NCBI RefSeq assembly: GCF_037975245.1
Contig: NC_092582.1
Location: 6,922,001-6,986,000 of the forward strand
From: Apostichopus japonicus
Taxonomy: Eukaryota; Echinodermata; Holothuroidea; Aspidochirotida; Stichopodidae
Direction: 5' to 3'
DNA: 64,000 bases
In this document: positions 38,001 to 46,511 of the stretch, one piece after another
Layout of the letters: each line of letters opens with the position of its first letter
How positions within the stretch are numbered: the first letter of the stretch is position 1
Position numbers and translations under genes: made by a program
The notes under the pieces: generated by a model
Database searches by the model: none
The model's input: only the letters and a program-made list of their open reading frames with translations
What the model was told of the DNA's origin: nothing

Positions 38001-39808
38001 CCATATTAATTTGGGAAGGAGGGGAGACGAGGGGTGAGGAGGGGTGAGGAGGGACAGCTATATGATCATACTACAGTACTCAGTTATGCTCTCAAGTAAA
38101 TTTTAAGTATCTGTTGACATCACAAGGCCTTCCCTTAAAGTTTGTGAATTGCTCATAAACAAATAGGGAAAGGTGATCAGAAAGCATTGTTTTAGCATCT
38201 TTTTTTGGATATCTAGCATACTTGAGTCTTACAGTGTGTTATGTTTTTATAGACATTTAACATGGTAGAGTCATGTTGTTATATCATGTTTATGTTTTTT
38301 GCAATATTTACCATATTAGAGACAAGTACTTTCACAGAAATATTTACCATGCTGGAGTCATGTTGTGTTAGTTTAGATTTCATAAAGTTATCTTCGTTTA
38401 TTGATTTTCAGCATGCTTGAATCATTTTGTTTTGTATTTCAATATATTACCAAGCCAGACTCATGTTCTGTTATTATATATACTCACAGATTGAAAATAT
38501 TCGAAGAAAGCATAATTATTTACCATTCATCATGGAGCTGCTGAAGATACTTGCAGATAAAGGGGCATTATTACCACTTGTGCAAAAGGTACATTTTTTT
38601 AACTTACATTTCTTCTGCTGCAGGAGTTAAGACATGTGGTAGCCTTGAAAATTAACCAATAACAGTTTTCTCCAGTTCATTGGAAGCAAAAACAGTTTAT
38701 TTTTCCTTAGAAATCCAGTACCATAATCAGTGGGTTGAAACTGCAAAAATGAGTATACATACATAATATGAATGTCACACCCAATAATGAAAAAAAATGA
38801 AAGGAATTCTGAAATCTTCAGAGAATTTTCCATGGTATTTATGGTAAACCTATTCCTGGTAGATCATTTATATTGAATCCATGACCAGCAGGGCGAATTC
38901 TACCAGAACAAACATCAGCCCACCCACTTGTAATTATCGGTTTTGAGGGCTCTGAAAGCCTCAGACTTAAACACTTTTGAGTGCTCTTTCCCTTTAAACC
39001 AATGTTTCTCTCAGGCCGTAGTAGAAACTTGAGGACCCTTGTGGTAGAGTATTATGGGACAGAAATGATATGCTTGCCATTTGTACATGAACACCATCTT
39101 AGCATAAATATATCAGAGCCATAGTGGACCATTAACTAGTGAGATATCAGTATGCTAGCAGATAAGTATGTTTGCAAGTGTCAAGTCAACACCAATGTGC
39201 ATCTGGGGTGTTGGTCAAAGGGGTAAAGCTCTCAGGAAGAGCTAGGGTGTTGGTCAAATGGGTAAAGCTCTCAGGAATAGCTGGGGTGTTGGTCAAAGGG
39301 GGTAAAGCTCTCAGGAAAGCTGGGGTGTTGGACATTATGAATACACTACAGTTATATTTATAATGTTAACTCCACAGTCATCCCCCTCAATAGCTGAAGT
39401 TGTAAAATAATTTGAAGCTAAAGTCAAAGCAATAGAGCATCACAAAACTTAGGCAAGGCAAAATATTTTGCTGTTAGTTTGTAATCATCAAGTACACATA
39501 TGTGCATCAAATTCACTTACTGTGCAAACTGGGACAAATTAGATCTATCAGTATGTCTGAAACGGTGTGTAGGAATTGCACCGAGATTTCACCAGGATGT
39601 AGAAGTTGTTCTCTTATCAATCAAAAAATTAGTTTTCCTCTGCAGTGTTTGTTTGAATACTGAATTATGATTTAGTTTTTTTATTTTGTAGGCTAAACAG
39701 AAGGCTGAGGAAAAGAGTAAGTTTGAAGAAGAGAAGAAGAAGAAGAAGAAAACAGAAGATGAGGAGGGAGTTATGCAGCCAGAGAAGAAAGCAAAGATTG
39801 AACCTTGA
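20058..39808 (+). CDS. UCHL5: Ubiquitin carboxyl-terminal hydrolase isozyme L5 (UCH37), 11 coding exons
   Basis: Cysteine deubiquitinase that trims ubiquitin chains at the 26S proteasome (through RPN13/ADRM1) and joins the INO80 complex in the nucleus. Coding exons: 20058-20136, 21641-21707, 23941-24046, 25070-25195, 28718-28779, 29945-30072, 34170-34233, 35088-35202, 37465-37581, 38490-38588, 39692-39808. All introns are GT-AG and the frame is continuous: 1080 nt, 359 residues (human about 329). The N-terminus [19 protein letters not shown] matches the family. The UCH catalytic residues are all present: oxyanion Gln84, Cys90 in NNACATQA, His165, and Asp180 in RLYELDG. Residues about 228-330 are the predicted coiled-coil and DEUBAD/ULD segment, including [18 protein letters not shown]. 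The tail is Lys-rich and ends KKAKIEP, which looks like a nuclear signal. The ATG has A at -3 and G at +4. Introns total over 18 kb, mostly because of repeats. I am very sure of the identity and fairly sure of every exon edge. Confidence 0.96.
20797..20857. repeat. Hairpin in UCHL5 intron 1 with TTTCCGCCAT arms
   Basis: TTTCCGCCATAGGTTTC (20797-20813) is the exact reverse complement of 20841-20857, a 17-bp perfect stem. The loop itself holds a second near-perfect hairpin, CCTTTCCGC / GCGGAGAGG. The word CCGCCAT matches the core of a YY1 site, but the inverted layout suggests a mobile-element remnant. Confidence 0.7.
21139..21256. repeat. Second hairpin in intron 1 with related arms
   Basis: GTGCTCTTTCCGCCATAC at 21139 pairs with TTGGCGGAAAGCAC ending at 21220, and the stem continues through AAAAAGTCC / GGACTTTTT. 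A 10-bp palindrome TGCCATGGCA sits in the loop. Two more ATGGCGGAA words follow at 21233 and 21249. The same TTTCCGCCAT word makes up the hairpin at 20797-20857. Confidence 0.65.
21708..23214. other. UCHL5 intron 2, 5' part
   Basis: Intronic sequence between coding exons 2 and 3. A GA-rich run at 22647-22676 creates short low-complexity ORFs. Nothing else is recognised. Confidence 0.6.
23215..23790. repeat. Diverged ~245-bp tandem repeat in UCHL5 intron 2
   Basis: Units begin near 23222 (TTGCAATAACTCTGCAAC), 23463 (TTGCAATTTAACCCTGCAAC) and 23717 (TTGAAATAACTCCTCAAC). Each continues with GATTGTAGCCAAGCTTGG-like sequence, and the first two contain many GGGCCCAA words. At least two full copies and the start of a third are present. 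Confidence 0.8.
24336..24910. repeat. Degenerate ~120-150-bp tandem repeat with AGGTCA words, UCHL5 intron 3
   Basis: Four diverged units are recognised by AGGTCA at 24336, 24480, 24630 and 24748. Each is followed at a distance by a version of AACTCCAAAAGTAAAGCTTGG and a TTCATAT-like word. Copies are too diverged for an exact unit length. Confidence 0.6.
24480..24492 (+). promoter_or_regulatory. Perfect DR1 nuclear-receptor half-site pair (candidate)
   Basis: AGGTCA-T-AGGTCA is an exact direct repeat with 1-bp spacing, the recognition layout of RXR heterodimers, HNF4 and COUP-TF. A second copy at 24748-24760 (AGGTCA-A-AGGTTA) has one mismatch. Both lie in a tandem repeat inside UCHL5 intron 3, so this may be a by-product of the repeat's sequence. 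No functional evidence is available. Confidence 0.35.
25505..26357. repeat. 33-bp minisatellite in UCHL5 intron 4
   Basis: About 25 tandem units of a 33-bp sequence containing GTCATCCTTGCAGACTCTTC followed by TACTGTCACTGCA, with shorter variants lacking part of the middle (for example at 25648 and 25708). Because most units are a multiple of three, several frames stay open and give repetitive ORFs up to 168 residues. It lies wholly between coding exons 4 and 5, so those ORFs are not exons. Confidence 0.95.
26358..28717. other. UCHL5 intron 4, 3' part
   Basis: Intronic sequence with short unsupported ORFs (27067-27258 plus, 27321-27560 minus). No repeat or RNA gene recognised. Confidence 0.55.
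28925..29130 (+). repeat. Probable old dispersed repeat in UCHL5 intron 5
   Basis: AATTTGTAAAGCGCTTTTAT followed by AGAAGCGCTGCAGGTGCAAA, then AACAAATGG and CTTGAGTTCTTTCTGGAAAG, resembles a repeat tail I have seen in several marine invertebrate genomes. This is recalled resemblance only. It accounts for part of a 135-residue ORF (28983-29390) that I do not accept as a gene. Confidence 0.35.
30683..33667 (+). CDS. Intact non-LTR retrotransposon ORF2 (APE endonuclease and reverse transcriptase), CR1/L2/Rex1-like
   Basis: A single 994-residue ORF without breaks. Residues about 105-330 are an apurinic-type endonuclease: [13 protein letters not shown] from residue 112, TETWL at 143-147, NGDFNH at 264-269 and a later DHDLVLL. 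Residues about 540-850 are the reverse transcriptase, with [24 protein letters not shown] (731-741) and the catalytic FADD at 763-766. The C-terminal region has [23 protein letters not shown] and a final [12 protein letters not shown], as in CR1/L2/Rex1-group elements. A basic stretch ([14 protein letters not shown]) precedes the endonuclease. The true start could be downstream of the first ATG. No ORF1 is visible. It lies sense to UCHL5 within intron 6. An unbroken ORF suggests a young, possibly mobile copy. Confidence 0.93.
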   Translation: MYITKLYDKSDLSSTKRTLVLTFRNVLLVVFVTVCIVSHGNGEVFHNGHRTVFYYTPSELRAIGTRCAVGTGLPDMRLPKEMRRRKRGKAGGVKRRNSQCKNRPYLPSIIMGNVQSLSNKMDELCASVRYLSDFRNTCIVSLTETWLTGNHSDDHVNIDGFQLVRGDRDLEAAGKCSGGGVCVYVNQKWCHPNNVYRKDYVCTPHLEMLTVSVRPFYLPREFSHVLVCTVYIPDKSVAKAGSAELIKAIQDLEAKAPDALIVVNGDFNHGSMKHPGLRFYQHVNCPTRGESTLDLCYTNVKDAYVSSQLTKLGEADHDLVLLLPKYRPVVQREKPRVITIKQWSDDALDQLQDCFDRTDWEMFVDTADDIHELTDTVSSYIKFCEDAIIPTKKVKCYPNNKPWITKRVKQLINKKKLIFRTGSKNDLKLIQKEINSVIKQEKDAYKRKIENNFTTNNIRDVWTGMRLMSGYTNGSSKHCSLPEYSQTYANQLNSFYNRFDCHDFTDEIERILRVTSGESAPFLTITEDDVLRDFSRLNASKSAGPDKLSPRVLKLCNHQLSYIFTHIFNLCFRTQCIPRLWKQSCIIPVPKKSTITSMNDLRPVALTSVAMKSCERFILQYIKRLTVNLMDDHQFAYRKGRNTDDALLFTLDTLYSHLEDSKSGKVSARIMFFDFASAFNTMQPHILANVLLGSDDVPHALVRWVLDYLTNRSQFVRIGRDVVSDIMECSTGAPQGTVLAPFLFTLYTSGIRSTDLSCPLIKFADDTALVGRIKNDDDRIYREQIANFVAECDRNYLHLNVSKTKELIIDFRRANKIVPEPVVIDSKTVDRVTEYKYLGVVMDDQLKWDAHVEYVAKRLKPRMYCLRKLVSFDVNQNILSIFYNSIISSVWSYCITSWVGNINKTSKKVLDDTVIRAGRAVGKRLPMVDEVFDSRVDDKLHSVLKDIDHPLHAPLNNCIIPRSGRMRPPKAHTNHYPSSFMGQAVRIFNASFNR
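33904..33935 (+). repeat. LINE 3' end: AATAAA followed by (CTTAT)n
   Basis: AATAAA at 33904-33909 is followed by about four CTTAT units. Short microsatellite tails of this kind end CR1/L2-group LINEs, and the sequence returns to hAT-like GAACCCC sequence straight afterwards. Confidence 0.75.
34234..35087. other. UCHL5 intron 7
   Basis: Intronic sequence. A 77-residue ORF at 34704-34937 has no family resemblance. No repeats recognised. Confidence 0.6.
35589..35678. repeat. 41-bp tandem duplication in UCHL5 intron 8
   Basis: CAAGGCTCCTCGAATCTTCT begins a 41-bp unit at 35589, repeated at 35630, with a partial third at 35671. The wider stretch 35495-35960 repeats looser versions of GGCTCCTC and AAGGCTCT, and keeps a 180-residue spurious ORF open. 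Confidence 0.85.
36401..37036. mobile_element. Long-terminal-inverted-repeat element (MULE-like or fold-back), 636 bp, UCHL5 intron 8
   Basis: Arms of about 130 bp at each end are inverted copies of one another and are made of short subrepeats: CATTTCGCCCAACCAGCCTG on the left and CAGGCTGGTTGGGCGAAATG on the right. CTTTGAGAA flanks both sides (36392-36400 and 37037-37045), a 9-bp direct duplication. Long arms and a 9-bp duplication fit Mutator-like elements; subrepeats in the arms fit fold-back elements. The interior repeats a segment with GGAAACGTTCG and GAATATTAAGGAA twice. No transposase is encoded. Confidence 0.75.
37260..37395 (-). mobile_element. tRNA-like SINE head with duplicated A box, UCHL5 intron 8
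   Basis: On the minus strand GTTAGCTCAGTGGTTAATGC matches a pol III A box in a tRNA context, and GGTCCCGAGTTCTAGTC about 30 bp later approximates a B box. The A-box part occurs three times on the plus strand as TTAACCACTGAG (37323-37375), so the head was partly duplicated. The T-arm does not pair well, so it is not a functional tRNA. Confidence 0.55.
37582..38489. other. UCHL5 intron 9
   Basis: From 38205 to 38475 the sequence repeats loose versions of ATATTTACCATGCTGGAGTC and CATGTTGTGTTA about six times at irregular 36-64-bp spacing, a decayed tandem repeat running up to the acceptor of exon 10. The minus-strand ORF at 37625-37903 is unsupported. Confidence 0.45.
39205..39331. repeat. 39-bp tandem repeat in UCHL5 intron 10
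   Basis: Units start at 39205, 39244, 39283 and (partial) 39322, each with GGGTGTTGGTCAAA and GTAAAGCTCTCAGGAA. Spacing is exactly 39 bp. Confidence 0.9.
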
Positions 39809-41225
39809 TGCGGTCCAAATTTCAATTTGATTAAGTCATAAGAGGTTTATCATACAAGCTTGGAATGTGCCTTAAGTCTGGAGAAATGTTTACTGCAGTT
39901 ACTGTAGTATCAAATTTCTCAGTTTAAGGAGAACAATTGGCTTATTCTCACACTGAGGAGCTAAGATGAAAAAAAAAATTCCATGGTGTTTTTTGTAGGG
40001 ATCTGAATTAAACTCCAAAAGTGTTAAATTACATCGGTTGTCCTTTCTGAGCTATTTGTCCCCGTATAGACCCTAAGTTTGTTAAGTTAAATTACATAGT
40101 CTCACCCCTTCTTCAGATTAGTCAACACAGATTAATGTCATCTATTGTTACATTAATGTAATGACCATTGACACTTTAAACAAGACTGCAAAAACTGTTG
40201 TTGGATAATATTCGAAACCTACTTTACCCCCAGAAAGGTCTTACACATCAACAGTCATCTTTGTCAGTGATCTCTGTCCCTTGTAAGGACCTTCAGCTTA
40301 TTTGGTTTAAAACAACTGGTTGACATCACCCTTTAATTAGTACTGCTTAAACTCACCATGAAAATATGAAAGGAAAGCCAAGAGCACAGTGTACAAACAC
40401 TTCACCTTCAATGGCACTATGTCATTACAGTCACACATTGAAGAAATGGCTACTCCTGACAAGACCTTTAATTAAGCTAGGATATCTCCCTTAAAGGCAT
40501 TGAAGACTCACCCCAATCCGCGTGCTGCGCTCTGAAAAAGTTAACTTTCCGTTGCTTGCAAGTGAAGTTTTTGCTTGTTGCTACAAAATGCAGACAGTAA
40601 TGAAAAGTGATACCTTAATTGTTATTTTAAGCTGGACCTGAGATTTCCATCACTGTATGGTTTGTACACTGTGCTGTGGATATTGACCGCAGCTGTATGT
40701 ACTGACTGTACACTAGTGTCTAATTACCGAAGGCAGCAAGCTGTGTGTGTATTTTCTGGGATCGATGGTTGTGTCTAACACTTCCGTTACACCTCAATTG
40801 AAACGAGGTCAGATTACCGGCATTAGACCTTTTTGCGTGAGTCTTCACACCCTTTAGCAGTGTAAATATTTCTGGTTATTATGTAGCTGGTTATTATACA
40901 TGTGTGATATGTACAGTATATGTTATAAATGCAGCTATGTAGTATTAAGCATTGGAGCATTGTGTCTGGGACTTAAGGGACCTAATTGGTTTAAGTCAAA
41001 GATTTCAGATAGAAAAGTATTACATTTGTTTGACTTCAACATTGTACCCTGCTAGATCAGGAAGTGCATAAAAGTTTTTCGATTTCAATATCTCAGTAGT
41101 AAACACATTTATGTCATGTTTGACATCATGGAACATTTACTGTGATGCTAGTTTATAACTGCTGGTTGAGTAAATTTACAATTTAATTTGATATTGAGAA
41201 TAAAATCCAATAACAATATCTTCGA
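39809..41225 (+). other. UCHL5: Probable UCHL5 3' untranslated region
   Basis: Follows the UCHL5 stop codon (39806-39808) without a further ORF of note. The first strong polyadenylation hexamer is at 41199-41204. The real 3' end cannot be fixed without transcript data. Confidence 0.5.
41199..41204 (+). terminator. Candidate UCHL5 polyadenylation signal
   Basis: AATAAA in the context GAGAATAAAATCC, about 1.4 kb after the stop codon. Another AATAAA occurs at about 41256. Confidence 0.45.
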
Positions 41226-41611
41226 CAAGCATGACTTGTTATGTTTCCTTCCTAATAATAAAGAAAAAAGGGGAGCAATTTTCTTGCATGCTATTGATAC
41301 TAATATGCAATCGAGTACCAGGCGGCAAGAGTTTTAAAACTGAATGTAATCATTTATAAGTTATTAATAAACGGTCTTTTCCCAAACGAGATTGCCTTAT
41401 TTTTATCATTTGCAATGTTTTGTGACTAATAATCAGAATAATCTGCATGATTTCTAGAAACTGATCAGCAAACATATTAAACAGTTCGAAGCCCTACACA
41501 TCAAAAATGTGTCTAACATGTTTTATAAATGGTAAGGAACCAAACACTTTCCAGAGTTGGGAAATGTACTCCTGTTACCAGAGAACAGGCAAGTTGCAAA
41601 CCATTCCATTT

Positions 41612-41890
41612 ATAATATAATAATCAGCAGTTATTTTTACGACGCTTAAGTGACCACAAATGTGGGAGAAACCCACAAGGGCTTTATGGATTACAACTTT
41701 CACGTCGGGTGGCTTCCACTTCAACATTTTGACTAAAATTTGGAATCTTTTCAAGTTTAGAAAGTCATTTCTGATGGGAATACCGTAGATGGCTCTTGGA
41801 TAAAAAAAACCTTATTATGACCCGGCCGGGTATCGAACCCGGAACATCCGATTGCTAAGCCTCATTGCTTCAAATGCCACCGCACCGGTT
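41612..41890 (-). mobile_element. Full-length tRNA-derived SINE (family reference copy)
   Basis: On the minus strand the element begins with GGTGCGGTGGCATTTGAAGC (A-box region), then GGGTTCGATACCC, a perfect pol III B box inside a short GC stem. A unique body follows with GACTTTCTAAAC, AAGATTCCAAAT, GTAATCCATAAAGCCCTTG, TCTCCCACATTTGTGGTCAC and TAACTGCTGATTATTAT, ending in an AT-rich tail. The body recurs at 7463-7668 and 13479-13600. The promoter boxes show how the family was transcribed. Confidence 0.8.
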
Positions 41891-43401
41891 ATTTTCTGTG
41901 GTTTATATTTTGCAAGAGGCATTCTTATCCGTCAGGGATGGTTGTTATTATCATCATAACTTGATGTGAATGTCACATTTTAAAGTAAAATGTAGGTGTG
42001 TAAGGGTTCGGGGGTCCACATATTTATATATCCTTATAGACCGGGAATAGCTTTTATAGTTTTGCGACAACTGTTACAAAACATACAAAAATACGATAAT
42101 CAATAACTCTTCACTTATTACTGTCACATGACTATAAAAGTTCTGGCAGGTTTTAATTCAGATATCTGGACACCCACGTCGACATATCTACATTATACTT
42201 TACGGTATATCGCCAATTATATACTATAGCAATTGATTATGGTTAGTTTTACAATTTGGTATGAGTTAATTAACTTGTGTCAATTTCAACTGGTACATAT
42301 TGATTTAAAATGGTTTATGCTGATTTAATGAAATTTGTGCATGTTGATTAATGGAATTAAATTTGTATCATATTCATTCCTTGCATTTACTCCAATCGTT
42401 CAGCATGTTGTACTGTTGACATATGTTGTGTTCTTCTTTATTTCGTTTCATTATTATTTGTTAGAAACAAATATCTCACATAATTTGTGAGGAAAAAATA
42501 GACCTACTTATGACATTTGTTATCGTTCCGTGGCCTGTTGTTGTTTTTCTGTTAAATAATATTAATATTAAGCAAAGTGCGCTAGGCTCTGATGTGGGGT
42601 TTGTTGTCAAACATAGTCTAGGGCCTACTCCATTGAGTGTGAAAGGATGTATCAGTAAAAATGAACTAAACAGTTCGGTTTCAAGTGCTCGATTCAGAAA
42701 AACTTGACTTGTTCGCCAGATGCAAAATGCTGAAAAAATTATTATAAGTAGCAAACCAACACCCTGCCCACATTGACCTCTAGTGACCCCTACGAAAAAC
42801 AAAAGGACTCTTGGACTCACTAAGTTAGATGAAATCACCAAGAATCGTTACGCTTTGATGTTGTGGGTTTTATTTGTTACGTGTTTATCAGGTTTTGACC
42901 TGGATTGACGGCCGCATAAAGATGAAAAATAATATGGTTCTGGTACTCCATTAGCTGCATATAATTAGGCTACTAAGTATGAAGTTGAACCACCATGTAC
43001 TTTGTGAACGTTTTCAAGTCAGTGCGTCCTTACACATACTCGCACCCACATACCCACACCTTCATCACATGATTTCCGTTTGCCTTCTCAGTGGTAGGAA
43101 TCGAAAAACGTCATGAACAATCGTTTGGCTTAGCCTTTTTTTACCCCACGTCTGGTTATTTTGGCACGGGTGTTGTGCATATGTTAATTGCCTTATTGAC
43201 TCACACACTAAATCAGTCCCTTTTCAAGGCGTTAGAACAGTTTCAATTGCCATATCTTACCCACCGCATAACATGATGGCATGACTTACCCTGGTTTTAC
43301 CTTGTAAATTACAATACCTCGACCGTTTATATATTGAACTAGAAGATAAAGTCAACATACCCATTCCTATCGGACTGCTCGTTCAGAATAAACTTATTGC
43401 C
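41891..43401. other. Intergenic sequence, nothing recognised
   Basis: Overlapping ORFs on both strands at 42476-42841 have no family resemblance. No RNA gene or element ends seen. Confidence 0.4.
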
Positions 43402-44004
43402 AAATATCAGCCAAAGACTTGCCAAACTATTGGTACCGATTACAGTATAGTGTACATCCGCTCGAACGGTCAGAGAAAAGAGGGGAAAGTACCTAAGGTA
43501 ATGCTTTTTTAAGCATGTTATCAGTTACTAATCTAATGCCAAATATCAGCCAAAGACATGCCAAATCTGCTTAAAATCACCTTAAATCTTTCTTTTTTTT
43601 CACACAATGTATACTATGATTTATCCACTAACTGACTTTAGCATACCATTAGAAACAACCAAACTATTGGTATACCGATTACAGAAGTGTACATCCGCTC
43701 GAACGGTCAGAAAAAAGAGGGGAAAGTACCTTAAGGTAATGCTTTTTTAAGCATGTTATCAGTTACTAACCCAGTGCCAAATATCAGCCAAAGACCTGCC
43801 AAATCTGCTTTAAATCACCTTAAATCTTTCTTTTTTTCACATAATGGATACTATGATTTATCCACTTCCTGACTTCAGCATACCATTAGAAATAACCAAA
43901 CTATTGGTACCGATTACAGTAGTGTACATCCGCTCGAACGGTCAGAGAAATAGGGGAAAGTACCTAAGGTAATCCCTTTTTTTAGCATGTTATCAGTTAC
44001 TATC
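43402..44004. repeat. 237-bp tandem repeat, about 2.5 copies
   Basis: CCAAACTATTGGTA occurs at 43422, 43659 and 43896, exactly 237 bp apart each time. Every unit contains ACATCCGCTCGAACGGTCAG, AGGGGAAAGTACC, AGCATGTTATCAGTTACTA and CCAAATATCAGCCAAAGAC. Units differ by a few substitutions and small indels. Confidence 0.95.
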
Positions 44005-44122
44005 ATTGTTTGTTCTGCCTTTATTATAAAAAACGTAATTTAAAGTACAGATGGTGCGGAAAATAAGGAAGGATTGAAAGTGTTATAAACCATTTTAGAA
44101 AGTTTTTGGTTAAATGTTGATA

Positions 44123-44369
44123 TTACTCCGAACGAGCAGATGAAAGAGTGGGGGTACCCGGTTCAGTATGGTAAACTTGCTCCTCTTCTAGCTCAAAATC
44201 GAAACGGTCATGATATGGAAGTTTGCAAGTGGCATGATAGGCCAAGATCTCAGCTATCATGTGGTGGGTAGGATATTCCAGTTGAAAACTTCTATCTATG
44301 CTTTGGTAGGTCTTGAAAGTGACGAGTTTAGTGTGTAAGTAAATGGAACAAGTAATTGTGGTGCGAGAC
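44123..44369 (-). CDS. Possible 3'-terminal coding exon, product unknown
   Basis: An open minus-strand frame of about 82 codons ends at a TAA at 44123-44125. Its codon use and content look protein-like: TKLVTFKTYQSIDRSF, LEYPTHHMIAEILAYHATC and an acidic FELEEEQVYH near the end. I do not recognise the family. A splice acceptor TATAG|GTC lies directly at its 5' edge and is the target-site duplication of the MITE at 44375-44672. Across the MITE the ancestral sequence reads TTGTTTGTTATAG, a reasonable acceptor. No upstream exons were found, so it may equally be a chance ORF or a retroelement fragment. Confidence 0.3.
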
Positions 44370-44374
44370 CTATA

Positions 44375-44672
44375 CAGGCGCGTAGCCAAGGGGGGGGGGG
44401 GGCGAAGGGGGCAGCCGCCCCCCCCCCCTTGAGCATATTTTAATTTTTTTTTAAAATGTTTTTATGATATCGCTAGTATTTTCAAAAGAAAAAATGCTAA
44501 GATGCAACTTACAAGGCCAGGGAAGTGCCATTTCTAGCGATCTGGGAGGCATTTTCAGCCAAAATTTTCTTGTACGCTTCGCGCCAATTATGGTGGCGCT
44601 ACGCTTAGATAGTTTGCAATGCCGAATCTTCAGTTTCGCCCTTCCCTTGGCAAATTCCTGGCTACGCGCCTG
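44375..44672 (-). mobile_element. hAT-type MITE, 298 bp, perfect 8-bp target-site duplication
   Basis: The left end is CAGGCGCGTAGCCAAGG and the reverse complement of the right end is CAGGCGCGTAGCCAGG. GACCTATA flanks both sides exactly (44367-44374 and 44673-44680). A long G-run/C-run hairpin occupies 44390-44430. Read on the minus strand, the interior carries the shared block CTATCTAAGCGTAGCGCCACC, then TTGGCGCGAAGCGTACAAG and GATCGCTAGAAATGGCAC, seen in the neighbouring elements. It encodes nothing. Confidence 0.9.
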
Positions 44673-44680
44673 GACCTATA

Positions 44681-45472
44681 ACAAACAACTTCCACAGATT
44701 AACCTTTCGGGCGGATGTACATTGTTGTAATAGTGGTATGACAATGTAACCAGGGTCACTAGTGAGCTATAGTAATACAGGGCACGGCGTGCGAAACACA
44801 AATCACACCATCGTTCTAATTGGTGCCATTAGTGCCGGAGTTTATGATTAAGGACCTGCTATGATATCAAGACATGTAGGCTTAAGTATCAAATTTTCAC
44901 AGGACATTATCAGGAACATCAACTTTTTGTTGATACAAAAAAATCAGTTCTATATAGATTCACATCACTCAAATCATTAAAAGAAAATATATTTCCAGGG
45001 ACGAGTTGGAAATAAAGGGAGGAAATGTATCTCATTGTTCTTGCTTTGGCAGTTTACCACATGCTTCTTTGCTATGAAAGACGTTTCTTTTTGATGTGCG
45101 ATATGTAGGCTAATTTAAAAAGCTTTTGTACACCTAATTGTTACTACCATAAGGTGTCATGTACATAACTACGCGATGAACAAGCCTGCATACAACTCCC
45201 TGGATTAACTATTTCTTTTTACACGCCAAAATATGTTTGTTCACGTAATGTCATTCTTAAAAGGTTAGTCTAGTTGAAATAAATTCATATTTACCTTTTG
45301 GAGAAGAAGCACATTCATAGTACCCTAGTTAAAGCTGCATTCAATTAATATACCTGTTGGCACATAGATTACATCATTTGGTATTAAACTGCATGTATGT
45401 ACCAAACTGAGCCTTAAGTAAGTAGGCGTGATGTCATAGATGAACATATCTGTTGTTTGTATATACATATCA
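44681..45472. other. Intergenic sequence, nothing recognised
   Basis: AT-rich sequence between two MITE copies with no supported gene. Confidence 0.5.
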
Positions 45473-45611
45473 GGCGCGTATCCAGGATTTTCAAACCCGG
45501 GGGGCGCGAATTACTATCTAAGCGGAGCGCCACCATCAGTTGGCGCGCAGCGTACAAGAAAATTTCTTGTTTTGAAACCCCCCAGATCACCGAAAACGGC
45601 ACTTCTCGGGC
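45473..45611 (+). mobile_element. MITE fragment with one terminus and the shared block
   Basis: Begins CAGGCGCGTATCCAGG, a close match to the ends at 44375-44672, then a G-rich run, ACTATCTAAGCGGAGCGCC at 45513, TTGGCGCGCAGCGTACAAG and AGATCACCGAAAACGGCAC. The opposite terminus is not next to it. A matching inverted end (GGATACGCACCTG) lies at 47631-47643, but no target-site duplication joins the two. Confidence 0.6.
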
Positions 45612-46127
45612 TTAAAATGACCAACCAGATGTACACTTTTTGCCTGAGAACCAAGTATTTCCTAATAGTTTTTTTTTCCATCCATAACCTTTTTGAAGAT
45701 TGTCAACCCGGCACACATCATGTTCGACCTGATCGCATCTCCTGTGGGTCTTTGCTTTTGTAGGTGATTCTACGTCGCGGCCCACAATACCCGTCAGCCC
45801 CACTTTTCAAGGTTTTAAGCCCCAAATTTGTTCAGAATTTGAAAATTCACATACCCATAATGTTGTACAAAATTTCATCTATGGACAACCAATATAGAAA
45901 AACTTCCTTCAACCCCTAACAGACCGGTCAAAATTGCACGAGTAGAGGGAAGTGTGATGCAGAATGTTGGTCAGAAATTTTCGAAAAGTCAGACACAGTT
46001 AATTTATTGGTGTACAAATATTAAACCTCTTTTAACGGCTATTGTAAAACTTGGTTGATGGAAATGAAAAAAAAGCAGATATTTCCGAAACCGAACACTA
46101 CACACATAGGCGTAGGAGGCGCGGCGG

Positions 46128-46511
46128 CAGTGGCGGAGCTAGGGGTATTTGTCAGGAGGGGCGAGAATGGTCTGTAGGGGCGCTTTCGGCACTATCTAAG
46201 CGAAGCGCCACCACTGGTTGGCGCGTAGCGCACAGACAATTTTTGAGTGAAGATACTCCCTAGATCGCCGGAAATGACCCTTTCAGGGCCTGGCTAATTT
46301 GCAGATAAACGAAAAATAGGGTGTCATCGCCAAATTACACCAACAAAATGTGACAAATGTCAATAGCTAGATGAGAGCGCAATAAAAAAGTCAATAATCT
46401 AGAATAAGTAAAAAGTGGTAAAGAGCTGAAAAAGGCGCCAGCAGTCCATTTGAGTCCGTCAGGGGGGGGGGGGGCATGCGCCTCCCTGACCGTATGGACG
46501 CTCCGCCACTG
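46128..46511 (+). mobile_element. hAT-type MITE, 384 bp, nested in another GC-rich repeat
   Basis: Left end CAGTGGCGGAGCTAGG; reverse complement of the right end CAGTGGCGGAGCGTCC. Flanks are CGCGGCGG (46120-46127) and CGCGGAGG (46512-46519), an 8-bp duplication with one mismatch. The interior has the shared block ACTATCTAAGCGAAGCGCC (46191), TTGGCGCGTAGCGCACAG and GATCGCCGGAAATGACCC. The sequence on either side (AGGCGTAGGAGGCG and GGAGGGGGTGCAGCCCC) looks like the broken halves of an older element. Confidence 0.75.

Noticed and set aside
41818-41890. A tRNA gene on the minus strand
   Set aside because: It has a perfect B box, but the acceptor stem does not close and it is fused to a body that recurs elsewhere without it; it is a SINE head.
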